A stretch of DNA of 6,055 nucleotides from Bacteroidia bacterium. GTDB taxonomy: Bacteria > Bacteroidota > Bacteroidia > UKL13-3. The notes beneath the pieces were generated by a model. It was not told the DNA's origin. It saw nothing but the letters and a program-made list of their open reading frames with translations, and ran no database searches. Position numbers and translations under genes: made by a program. The stretch covers positions 1 through 6,055 of the forward strand of contig JACFNJ010000149.1 in NCBI GenBank assembly GCA_019454865.1, given 5' to 3'. Positions 1 through 5,986 of the stretch are shown here, one piece after another (position 1 is the first letter of the stretch; each line of letters opens with the position of its first letter).

Positions 1-73
1 TTCTGTTAAGTATCTCAGCTATTTCGCCAAAAGCAATAATTGTTATTGTATTCAGCTTACTTAAGTTCTCCAT
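1..73 (-). CDS. moaD: MoaD, molybdopterin synthase sulfur-carrier subunit (partial, N-terminus only)
   Basis: This open frame begins at the ATG at 73-71, inside the last codons of mobA, and runs off the left edge after 24 codons. It contains ITIIAFGEIAEILNR, which matches the first beta strand and start of the first helix of MoaD-type beta-grasp proteins (hydrophobic strand, then F-G/A-x-x-x-E-hydrophobic). MoaD carries the C-terminal Gly-Gly thiocarboxylate that donates sulfur to cyclic pyranopterin monophosphate in the MoaD-MoaE synthase. The Gly-Gly end lies outside the window. Its place directly after mobA in a Moco operon is strong support. The start is inferred: the ATG overlaps mobA by 13 nt and has no clear ribosome binding site, which suggests translational coupling. 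The N-terminus is a few residues longer than is typical. The identity rests on 24 residues plus context. Confidence 0.72.
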   Translation of the reverse strand, partial: MENLSKLNTITIIAFGEIAEILNR

Positions 74-639
74 CGGATTAAATCATTTGGTTCATTCAAA
101 TTAACAAAACCATTCGGATACTTTACCAATAAATCATCCATTTCAATAATTTGATGCAAACTACCGAAAATTATATCCTGCATTTTTAATTTATTATTTT
201 CAATGCAGTTTAATACATTTTGGATTATGTTTTTGGGATAGATAGCAAGTAAGGGATTTAACTTGTCAGCTATTTTTGCAACTGTAATTTGATTGAAATG
301 TGCATTTTGGATTAATCTATTTATTGCTTCAAAAGGAATAAATGGACTATCGCATCCAATAAGTAATACCATTGATTTATTGCATGTAGCAAGAGCTGTA
401 TATAAAGCACCCATTGGTCCTTTATCATGAATAATATCTGCAATACATTTCGTGTTTAATTTAAGATATGCTACATTGTTAGCAATAATTGTATGGGTTA
501 AATTATTTGCTTTTAGCATGTCTAATACATGTTTAATCATCGGTTTTCCTGCAACTTCAATTAGTCCCTTATCTTGTCCCATTCGAGAGCTTTTTCCTCC
601 TGCTGTTACAAAAATTTCTATTTCCGAAAAGGGTATCAA
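61..639 (-). CDS. mobA: Molybdenum cofactor guanylyltransferase MobA
   Basis: MobA transfers GMP from GTP to molybdopterin-Mo to make the guanine dinucleotide form of Moco, in the cytoplasm. The 192-residue length is normal for the family. The nucleotide-binding signature TAGGKSSRMGQDKG lies at residues 12-25, including the glycines, R19 and K24. A DKGPMGAL segment follows at 72-79, and the metal/GTP-binding aspartate is in GCDSPF (D97). The C-terminus has the family pattern N-x-N-x-P-x-D-L. The start is TTG at 639-637: an in-frame stop lies at 654-652 and the next ATG (M20) falls inside the GTP-binding loop, so TTG is the only standard start that keeps the fold intact. That TTG overlaps the TGA of the upstream permease gene as TTGA, so the two are probably coupled. 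IspD- or GlmU-like nucleotidyltransferases share the fold, but the signature and the Moco context favour MobA. Confidence 0.93.
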   Translation of the reverse strand: MIPFSEIEIFVTAGGKSSRMGQDKGLIEVAGKPMIKHVLDMLKANNLTHTIIANNVAYLKLNTKCIADIIHDKGPMGALYTALATCNKSMVLLIGCDSPFIPFEAINRLIQNAHFNQITVAKIADKLNPLLAIYPKNIIQNVLNCIENNKLKMQDIIFGSLHQIIEMDDLLVKYPNGFVNLNEPNDLIRWRT

Positions 640-1379
640 AATAAAATAAATTTAATGGATGCAACTGCTAAAACTACAGCTAATGAAATTCGCATTGCAG
701 GAGAATTAAACTTATTAGCACCTGCATACCCACCAATAAATCCACCAAAAAGAGTTATCGGAATCATCCACTCAAAGCCATCCGGTAAATGGAATCCGGT
801 TATGCTTATACCTATCAATCCAGAGATAGAATTTAGAAAAATAAATAAGGCACTAACTGCTGCTGTTTGTTTTAAATCTGTCCAGCCAAGAAATAATATT
901 ATTGGCGATAAAATTATCCCCCCACCAATACCAATTAATCCCGAAACAAACCCAATGGCTAATCCTAATAGTGGTGCCATCCATATTTTTCGTTCAATGG
1001 GTTTTATTTCTTTTGATGAAAAAATATTAAGAAGTCTTATTGTTGGAAAAAGCAAGAGTACACCTAATACCTTTTTGTAAATATGCGCATCTAATAAAAA
1101 GAGTCCACCTGCAAAGGATGCTGGTATTGAAAATAAAATCAATGAAAGAAAAAGTGATTTCGGAAATTGAACTCTTTTATAAAAAGAGATAAAAGCAATA
1201 CCTGAAACACCTATATTTAAAATTAGAGCAGCGGGTCTGGTTTCGGCAGGAATTATTTCAAACAAGGTAAGCAAAGCAATGTAACTGCTTGCACCACCAT
1301 GCCCCACAGAGGCATATAAAAATGCAGCTAATGGTAATAAAACTAAAAGTAGATAAAAGGGATTTGACAATGCTTCCAT
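636..1379 (-). CDS. TauE/SafE-family membrane anion permease in a Moco operon
   Basis: This hydrophobic protein of 247 residues has about eight predicted membrane helices in two repeated halves. Each half carries the glycine-rich family motif: GHGGAS at residues 26-31 and GLIGIGGGIILSP at 147-159. Members studied elsewhere export or import sulfite, sulfoacetate or related sulfonates and other anions, but the family is broad and substrate cannot be read from sequence. The ATG at 1379-1377 is preferred because it follows the moeA stop by only 2 nt (TAA-GT-ATG). A TTG at 1388 would give a 250-residue form overlapping moeA by 7 nt. The gene sits between moeA and mobA with no promoter space, so it is co-expressed with Moco synthesis. 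Possible roles are handling sulfite linked to a sulfite-oxidising molybdoenzyme, or moving another oxyanion or sulfur compound. Family assignment is firm and function is not. Confidence 0.88.
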   Translation of the reverse strand: MEALSNPFYLLLVLLPLAAFLYASVGHGGASSYIALLTLFEIIPAETRPAALILNIGVSGIAFISFYKRVQFPKSLFLSLILFSIPASFAGGLFLLDAHIYKKVLGVLLLFPTIRLLNIFSSKEIKPIERKIWMAPLLGLAIGFVSGLIGIGGGIILSPIILFLGWTDLKQTAAVSALFIFLNSISGLIGISITGFHLPDGFEWMIPITLFGGFIGGYAGANKFNSPAMRISLAVVLAVASIKFILF

Positions 1380-1381
1380 AC

Positions 1382-2557
1382 TTACCAATAATATACTTCT
1401 ACTAATTCGCCTTTTTTAACAAATCTATCATTTTCGTATAATACTACAAATGCATTAGCATTTGAGAAAGCTTGAAGATTAAACGAATCTTGCCCTTGTA
1501 AAATACTTACTGATGCGTTCTTTACTTCTGCCTTAAGGATATTTGCCAATGGACTTTTCTTTTCCCAATCATGTGCTAATGGTATTGATACTGCATTAGA
1601 AAATGTATTTTGTTCGCCTTTCATTTGTAGCAAACAAGGTTTTACATATTGGTTGAAACACGAAATTACAGCAGCCGGATTCCCAGGTAATGCAAATATT
1701 AGTTGATGCTTTTTTGTTCCAACAAATAGAGGCTTGCCGGGTTTTTGTTTTACTTTATAAAATAATTCTTTTACTCCTGCATTTTCTAAAGCCGGCTTTA
1801 CAAAATCGTACTCACCTACTGAAATTCCTCCGGTAATAATTAACACATCACACTCCTGAATTGCTTGCTTAATGCAGTTTTGCATTTCTGTTAATGTATC
1901 TTTTGCATGATAAAAATTTGTGTAGTTAATTCCCAAAAGTTGAAGGTATGCTGCAATAGCATATTGATTGGAGTTGTATATTTCACCGGCTCTAAGTTTT
2001 TTGCCGGGTTGTACCAATTCGTCTCCGGTTATTATTACGCTTACCTTTGGTTCACGATATACTCTTACTTCTGTAATTCCTACAGAACCAAGCAATCCAA
2101 CTGTGCCTGGTGTTATTTTAGTGTCTTTGTTTATAATAACATTTCCTTTCATGCATTGTGAACCACGAAGTCGAATATGCTCTCCTTTTGTAATTGTATC
2201 GGAAATGATTTGGATTTTTTCATCCATCCGTTGTACCATTTCTTGTTGTACAACGGTGTCTGCTCCTGCGGGTATTGGAGCTCCTGTAAATATTCTTGCG
2301 GCTTCTCCTGCTTTTATTTTTACAATTTTAGTATTTCCTGCTTTTATATTTTTAGTGATGGTGTATTGCTCAATTTTATTATCCAATAATATTGCATAAC
2401 CATCCATTGCTGAGTTATCAAACGGAGGTACATCCATTGGTGAAAGTACATCGTTGGCTAATATTTTGCCCAACGCATTTTCTAGCTTAACTTTTTCAGT
2501 AGGTAGTTTCTTTGTTATTGCTTTTAGTTTTTCTTTGGCTTCAGTAATTCGTATCAT
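1382..2557 (-). CDS. moeA: Molybdopterin molybdenumtransferase MoeA
   Basis: MoeA inserts molybdate into adenylylated molybdopterin to form active Moco in the cytoplasm. The 391-residue length is near the usual family size of about 400. Motifs appear in the expected order: DNSAMDGYA (47-55), whose aspartate D52 is in the active-site region; RIFTGAPIPAGAD (88-100); TGDEL (177-181) and the GEIYNSN segment (191-197) opening the MogA-like domain; TGGISVGEYDF (242-252) for pterin binding; and KPGKPL (272-277) with ALPGNPAA (289-296). A C-terminal beta-barrel domain IV follows and ends near VEVYYW. All key motifs look intact. The gene starts 11 nt after the moaA stop. The GGAGG formed by the last moaA codons is 15 nt before the ATG, rather far for a standard ribosome binding site. 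The permease gene begins 2 nt after its stop. Confidence 0.96.
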   Translation of the reverse strand: MIRITEAKEKLKAITKKLPTEKVKLENALGKILANDVLSPMDVPPFDNSAMDGYAILLDNKIEQYTITKNIKAGNTKIVKIKAGEAARIFTGAPIPAGADTVVQQEMVQRMDEKIQIISDTITKGEHIRLRGSQCMKGNVIINKDTKITPGTVGLLGSVGITEVRVYREPKVSVIITGDELVQPGKKLRAGEIYNSNQYAIAAYLQLLGINYTNFYHAKDTLTEMQNCIKQAIQECDVLIITGGISVGEYDFVKPALENAGVKELFYKVKQKPGKPLFVGTKKHQLIFALPGNPAAVISCFNQYVKPCLLQMKGEQNTFSNAVSIPLAHDWEKKSPLANILKAEVKNASVSILQGQDSFNLQAFSNANAFVVLYENDRFVKKGELVEVYYW

Positions 2558-2568
2558 TTTTCAGTTAA

Positions 2569-3582
2569 TTAACCTCCAATTTCTATCATACTTCTATTAA
2601 CAATTTTTGAAGCATCGGTATAATTATATCCCTCATTAAATTGTCCGCCCATAATAGCATGTTTACTCATTACCGATTGAAGGATTATTGTAGATACATC
2701 TTCATTTTTTCTTAGTGCTTCTAATAAATCTAACTCATCTTTACCAAACAAACAGTTTTTAATTTTTCCTTCAGCAGTAAGGCGTAACCGATTACATTCA
2801 CCACAAAATTGATTACTCATAGTAGTAATAAATGCAAATGTTCCCTCGTGTCCTATAACTTTATATTTTTTTGCAGTTTCATGTTTTTCATCTTGCAACT
2901 TAATGGTATCAAAATTTTGATTAACAATTTCAAGCATTTCATCGGCAGTAATTACTTTTTCTTTATTCCAATGATTGCCTGTAAATGGCATAAATTCAAT
3001 AAAACGTACGTGTATAGGAAGGTGTTTGGTAAGTTGAATGAAATCTTCAATTTCGGATTCAATTTTTCCGTGTATAGCTACTGCATTTATCTTTATTCGG
3101 ATGTTGTGATTTAGTAATAATTGAATGTTGTTCCAAACTTTTTCAAATTGATTCCGTTTTGTAAGCTGTTCAAATGTTGAAGGTTTGAGGGAATCTAAAC
3201 TAACGTTTACCGAAGAAATTCCGTTTTCAATTAAAGTAGCAATATGCTGATGTATTAGACTTCCATTTGTAGTAATTAATAATTCCACATTGAGTTTTGC
3301 CAATCGGGTGATGATATCTGCAAAATCTTTTCTTACCATGGGTTCGCCTCCGGTAAGTCGTATTTTATTTACACCATGATTTACAAATATTTTAGCCAAT
3401 TGCTCAATTTCATCTGATGTCATTAATTTGTTATGCGGCAAGAAATGTTGATGCTCATCGGGCATACAGTATGTGCATCTGAAATTACAACTATCCGTTA
3501 ATGAAATTCGCAAATAGTTGTGTTTCCGATTAAACGAATCAATTAAAAGCGGATATTTATTTGTTGTTAAAGTTTCAGACAT
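2569..3582 (-). CDS. moaA: GTP 3',8-cyclase MoaA (radical SAM)
   Basis: MoaA uses a radical S-adenosylmethionine mechanism to cyclise GTP to 3',8-cyclo-7,8-dihydro-GTP, the first step of Moco synthesis, with MoaC as the next enzyme. The 337-residue protein carries the N-terminal radical-SAM cluster motif CNFRCTYC (C32, C36, C39), the GGEP motif (78-81), TTNG (104-107) and SLDS (128-131). The second [4Fe-4S] cluster, which binds GTP, is supplied by C260, C263 (CGECNR) and C277. The protein ends in Gly-Gly, a tail known to be needed for MoaA activity. All cluster ligands and the tail are present, so the enzyme should be functional. The ATG at 3582 puts 31 residues before the first cysteine, a little more than the E. 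coli protein but normal for the family. As first gene of the Moco operon it has its own candidate promoter and operator in the 99-nt gap upstream. Confidence 0.97.
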   Translation of the reverse strand: MSETLTTNKYPLLIDSFNRKHNYLRISLTDSCNFRCTYCMPDEHQHFLPHNKLMTSDEIEQLAKIFVNHGVNKIRLTGGEPMVRKDFADIITRLAKLNVELLITTNGSLIHQHIATLIENGISSVNVSLDSLKPSTFEQLTKRNQFEKVWNNIQLLLNHNIRIKINAVAIHGKIESEIEDFIQLTKHLPIHVRFIEFMPFTGNHWNKEKVITADEMLEIVNQNFDTIKLQDEKHETAKKYKVIGHEGTFAFITTMSNQFCGECNRLRLTAEGKIKNCLFGKDELDLLEALRKNEDVSTIILQSVMSKHAIMGGQFNEGYNYTDASKIVNRSMIEIGG

Positions 3583-3599
3583 TTACACGAATTTTAATA

Positions 3600-3624
3600 C
3601 AGTAAATTGTTCTCAAATTTACTG
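3600..3624. promoter_or_regulatory. Operator-like perfect inverted repeat (9-7-9) over the moaA promoter
   Basis: CAGTAAATT at 3600-3608 and AATTTACTG at 3616-3624 are exact reverse complements around a 7-nt spacer (GTTCTCA). On the minus strand one arm overlaps the candidate -7 element of the moaA promoter, and the expected transcription start falls inside the dyad. Only part of the repeat would then be transcribed, which favours a DNA-binding site for a dimeric regulator over an RNA hairpin. A shorter overlapping dyad, TTG-N4-CAA at 3607-3616, has Crp/Fnr-like spacing but lacks the full consensus. The cognate regulator is unknown. Confidence 0.5.
3614..3621 (-). promoter_or_regulatory. Candidate Bacteroidota -7 promoter element of the moaA operon
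   Basis: The minus strand reads TAAATTTG here, an exact match to the TAnnTTTG -7 consensus of the primary sigma factor in Bacteroidota. It leaves 31 nt to the moaA ATG, a reasonable 5' leader. No clear TTG -33 element is seen at the usual distance upstream (the region reads GGTGTCC), so the promoter may be weak or activator-dependent. It overlaps the inverted repeat at 3600-3624. Confidence 0.5.
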
Positions 3625-3681
3625 AAATTATTTTGTGAGGACACCCCATTTGCGGTATGATTTAAATTACGTTTGATAAAA

Positions 3682-4245
3682 TTATTTCTCTCCGCCAATC
3701 ATGTTAGAAGCAATTCCTTTTTTGTTTGAAGTTTCAGCAATGAAAATTCCAATAAAATGCAAACACACAAAAATAGGAAACCAGTAAATTCCCCATTTAT
3801 GAATACTTTCAATGGTTTCGTGATGGTTTGATAGTAAATCTTTTTCAATACATACACCGGTAAATGCAGATACCGCAAGGAATACATAAAAGTAAATATA
3901 GATAAAACCTTGTAGTCTTTCTTTTGTTGAACATTGTTTATTAAAAGGGTTCGGAAATCGAATACCTTTTGAAATCATGTAAATAATGCGTGCTAAAAAT
4001 GCAAATATCATAACATGTGCAAAAACCTCGTGCCATTGCCACATAGGGCTTGCAAGTGATTTGTAAACACCTCGTGCTTGCTCTTTAGTAACATCCAAAT
4101 TTTGTGATGCCAAAGCTTCTGCAACTGATTTTTTACTCATCCACTGCATACGTAAAAATCCGGTTAGGTACAATACAGGCATGGCAAATGCCATTACCCA
4201 ATGTAACAATCGGTGCAATGCAGTATATTTTACTTTTGTTTTCAT
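3682..4245 (-). CDS. b561-type di-haem membrane cytochrome (cytochrome b/b6 domain)
   Basis: This 187-residue integral membrane protein fits the bacterial cytochrome b561 / hydrogenase cytochrome-b fold, with four helices at about residues 13-33, 70-92, 112-132 and 150-171. Candidate haem ligands are H15 in RLLHW (TM1), H72 and H77 in WHEVFAHVM (TM2), and H149 and H163 at and within TM4 (IHKWGIYWFPIFVCLHF). The C-terminal NMIGGEK resembles the usual family tail. A 35-residue loop between TM1 and TM2 (about 34-68) probably lies outside the membrane. Such proteins move electrons between the quinone pool and a partner such as a periplasmic dehydrogenase, a reductase or a ferric substrate. The partner is not visible here. 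The gene starts 4 nt after the VIT gene stop, suggesting coupled expression. The adjacent Moco operon allows, but does not prove, a link to a molybdoenzyme. Confidence 0.85.
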   Translation of the reverse strand: MKTKVKYTALHRLLHWVMAFAMPVLYLTGFLRMQWMSKKSVAEALASQNLDVTKEQARGVYKSLASPMWQWHEVFAHVMIFAFLARIIYMISKGIRFPNPFNKQCSTKERLQGFIYIYFYVFLAVSAFTGVCIEKDLLSNHHETIESIHKWGIYWFPIFVCLHFIGIFIAETSNKKGIASNMIGGEK

Positions 4246-4249
4246 TGTT

Positions 4250-4957
4250 TTATATGTTTACTCCAAACAAATATCCAACAAATGCAGAGAGCCCCATAGC
4301 AATTGTGCCCCAAATTACAATTCTTACTACCGCTTTACCTATGCCTGAACCACCTGCTTTTGCAGATACTACTCCTAATAATATGAGGGCAACTATTGTG
4401 AAAAAGTAAAGGTAGTACTCCATATTAATAATTGGAGCTATTATAGTAACAATTAATGGAAGTAGCCCTCCGGCACAAAAAGCAGCACCTGATGCAAATG
4501 CTGCTTGTAATGGGTTTGCTTGATTTATTTCATTAATGCCCAATTCATCTCTTACATGTGCTGCTAACGCATTATGTTCTGTTAATTCTTTTGCTACTTG
4601 CATTGCTGTTTCTTTTTTCAGTCCTCTGTTTTCATATATTTTAGCAAGTATTTCCAATTCTATTTCGGGCATGGTTTCAATTTCTTTTCGTTCTCGTTCG
4701 ATATCTGCAATTTCAATATCGGTTTGTGAACTTACAGAAACATACTCGCCTGCTGCCATGGATAATGCTCCGGCAACAAGTCCTGCTAAGGTTGCTAATA
4801 CTATAGCTTCTTTATCTGCTCCTGCACTTACAACTCCAATGGCAAGACTTGATACCGAAATTATTCCGTCATTTGCTCCCAATACAGCTGCTCTTAGCCA
4901 GTTGCTCCGGTGTATGTAATGACTGTCTAAGTAGTTGTCTAACGTTATTTTGTCCAT
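4250..4957 (-). CDS. VIT1/CCC1-family Fe(II)/Mn(II) transporter
   Basis: This 235-residue protein belongs to the VIT family, which moves Fe2+ or Mn2+ out of the cytoplasm, usually by exchange with protons. TM1 carries LGANDGIIS (26-34), with D30 matching the conserved transport aspartate. TM2 ends in LSMAAGEYVSVSSQ (65-78), with M67 matching the conserved methionine. An acidic helical metal-binding segment follows (about 80-140, rich in Glu: 82, 87, 89, 92, 94, 98, 100, 102, 109, 116). Three further helices lie at about 152-175, 180-198 and 208-232. The length and five-helix layout are typical of bacterial VIT proteins. The ATG at 4957 comes 36 nt after the lipoprotein stop. The neighbours, a His-rich lipoprotein and a cytochrome b, fit metal efflux or detoxification, though which metal cannot be decided from sequence. 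Confidence 0.9.
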   Translation of the reverse strand: MDKITLDNYLDSHYIHRSNWLRAAVLGANDGIISVSSLAIGVVSAGADKEAIVLATLAGLVAGALSMAAGEYVSVSSQTDIEIADIERERKEIETMPEIELEILAKIYENRGLKKETAMQVAKELTEHNALAAHVRDELGINEINQANPLQAAFASGAAFCAGGLLPLIVTIIAPIINMEYYLYFFTIVALILLGVVSAKAGGSGIGKAVVRIVIWGTIAMGLSAFVGYLFGVNI

Positions 4958-4993
4958 TGCATTTTAAAAAGCAGCTTAATTAATTTTGAGTGT

Positions 4994-5482
4994 TTATTCA
5001 AAATAGTTTTTATAAGCCTGATACGATTCGCTAATGTGATGTATAATGTGATCAGCGTCTTCTTTGGTTGAAACTTTTTCTAACTCTTTAACTAATTCTA
5101 AATGCGGATGAAGCCATTTATGTAGCTCATCATGACTTTTGCCTTCCATTGTACAGCTTTTTATTAACTGACTGTTTTGTTCATTTAATTGCGTTGCAAG
5201 CGTTTTGTAATCGGTTTGATTGTTTTGCAAATATTGATTAACCAATTCTTCTCCTTTCTGTAAAAATGGTTTCATTTCATTATTCACCATCCATTTTTTA
5301 CCATCCACTAATTCTATTTCGTATGCTTGATTGTGTTGATGACCAGCGGAAACATTCTCTTGGGCATGTTCTTCATGATTGTGTGAGGCATCATGTTGAT
5401 GTGTATTTTCTGTTTTGTTACCTCCGCATCCAATAAAAATTAAGGATGCAATAACGCTTACGATAATGCTTGTTTTCTTCAT
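4994..5482 (-). CDS. Histidine-rich lipoprotein, putative metal-binding
   Basis: The 162-residue product begins with a lysine-led signal peptide and a lipobox-like LIFIGC, giving a lipidated cysteine at C19. It is therefore exported and membrane-anchored, facing the periplasm or the surface. Residues 28-50 form a low-complexity tract with seven histidines in H-x-H and H-x-x-H spacing, typical of metal-scavenging or metal-buffering tails. The rest (about 64-160) is predicted helical and contains SCTMEGKSHDELHKWLHPHL (109-128), with one cysteine, one methionine and four histidines. It resembles small helical Bacteroidota lipoproteins whose function I cannot name. Histidines total 14. The gene begins 12 nt after the upstream membrane-protein gene and lies 36 nt before the VIT transporter, so metal capture or delivery coupled to that transporter is a reasonable inference but unproven. 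Confidence 0.8.
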   Translation of the reverse strand: MKKTSIIVSVIASLIFIGCGGNKTENTHQHDASHNHEEHAQENVSAGHQHNQAYEIELVDGKKWMVNNEMKPFLQKGEELVNQYLQNNQTDYKTLATQLNEQNSQLIKSCTMEGKSHDELHKWLHPHLELVKELEKVSTKEDADHIIHHISESYQAYKNYFE

Positions 5483-5494
5483 GTTGTAATTTGT

Positions 5495-5878
5495 TTATGT
5501 TGTTTCTTTAATTAAATAAATCGATATAAATAATGTGATAAAAGTAAATGCCATTCTGCCTTTCAATGCAAGGCTAGTTCTTGGTTCAAATAGTCCACCA
5601 TTTTTAATGTATAAAGTAAATGCAAAGTAGGCAATAATTAATACAAAAAGTGCAATAGCCAAACTTATAGCACTAAAATGGATATTCTTTCTGTTAAAAT
5701 ATGCTGCTGCTAAATAGAGATAACCACAAAGCATATTTGCATACACAATAAATAATACATAGTTGCCTTGTGTTTCTCTAATGCCAAACCAATCAAAAAC
5801 TATTGAGTTTGTCATAAAAAGTGTAAGCAAACCTACGGTGGTTAGTATAATTGTTTGTGTGATTTTTAATGATTTCAT
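5495..5878 (-). CDS. Small four-helix membrane protein of unknown function
   Basis: I do not recognise a function. The 127-residue protein has four predicted membrane helices at about 9-29, 41-61, 69-91 and 108-124. Between TM1 and TM2 is DWFGIRETQGNYVLF (29-43), and a polar segment GGLFEPRTSLALKGR (94-108) precedes TM4. Both look like conserved family signatures rather than random loops. There is no obvious haem-ligand pair or metal motif, and the only histidine is H67. The ATG at 5878 gives a short charged N-terminus before TM1, consistent with an inner-membrane protein without a cleaved signal. It is the first gene of the group and lies 12 nt upstream of the His-rich lipoprotein, so it probably acts with that protein, the VIT transporter and the cytochrome b. 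An accessory or assembly role in the membrane is possible. Confidence 0.8.
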   Translation of the reverse strand: MKSLKITQTIILTTVGLLTLFMTNSIVFDWFGIRETQGNYVLFIVYANMLCGYLYLAAAYFNRKNIHFSAISLAIALFVLIIAYFAFTLYIKNGGLFEPRTSLALKGRMAFTFITLFISIYLIKETT

Positions 5879-5969
5879 ATTTCAATACAGTTTTATATTT
5901 AATCTATGCACAATACCACGCTTCTGTTTATTTCGTTTATACTTTCAATTCAATTACTCAATTTCGTTG

Positions 5970-5986
5970 TTTTCGTTTACCGAAAA
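5970..5986. promoter_or_regulatory. Possible operator: TTTTCG-N5-CGAAAA dyad with nearby TTTCGTT repeats
   Basis: TTTTCG (5970-5975) and CGAAAA (5981-5986) form a perfect 6-bp inverted repeat around TTTAC, about 90-110 nt upstream of the 127-residue membrane-protein gene. The heptamer TTTCGTT occurs three times here, at 5931-5937, 5962-5968 and 5971-5977. This may be a regulator site for the right-hand gene group. No TAnnTTTG element is seen between 5879 and 6055, so a promoter for this group is not identified. Short AT-rich repeats can arise by chance. Confidence 0.25.

Noticed and set aside
574..1080. Plus-strand open frame of 168 codons opposite the permease and mobA
   Set aside because: It lies antisense to two clearly recognisable genes and its product has no family features. 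Other plus-strand frames at 1968-2399, 2809-3114, 4104-4409, 4536-4919 and 5763-6002 are rejected for the same reason or because they span a promoter region.
1380..1388. TTG start at 1388 for the TauE/SafE permease
   Set aside because: It would add only three residues and overlap moeA, whereas the ATG at 1379 lies immediately after the moeA stop. The TTG form cannot be excluded.
3583..3613. Moco-sensing riboswitch in the moaA leader
   Set aside because: The inferred leader is only about 25-30 nt and AT-rich, far too short for the known Moco RNA motif.
3636..3648. Possible terminator hairpin (TGAGG-ACA-CCCCA) after the cytochrome b gene
   Set aside because: The stem is only five pairs including a G-U, and no T-run follows on either strand, so intrinsic termination is not supported.
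4958..4993. AT-rich near-palindrome with AAGC-T-GCTT core and T-run between the lipoprotein and VIT genes
   Set aside because: Only four base pairs with a 1-nt loop; it cannot form a stable terminator and the genes appear co-transcribed.
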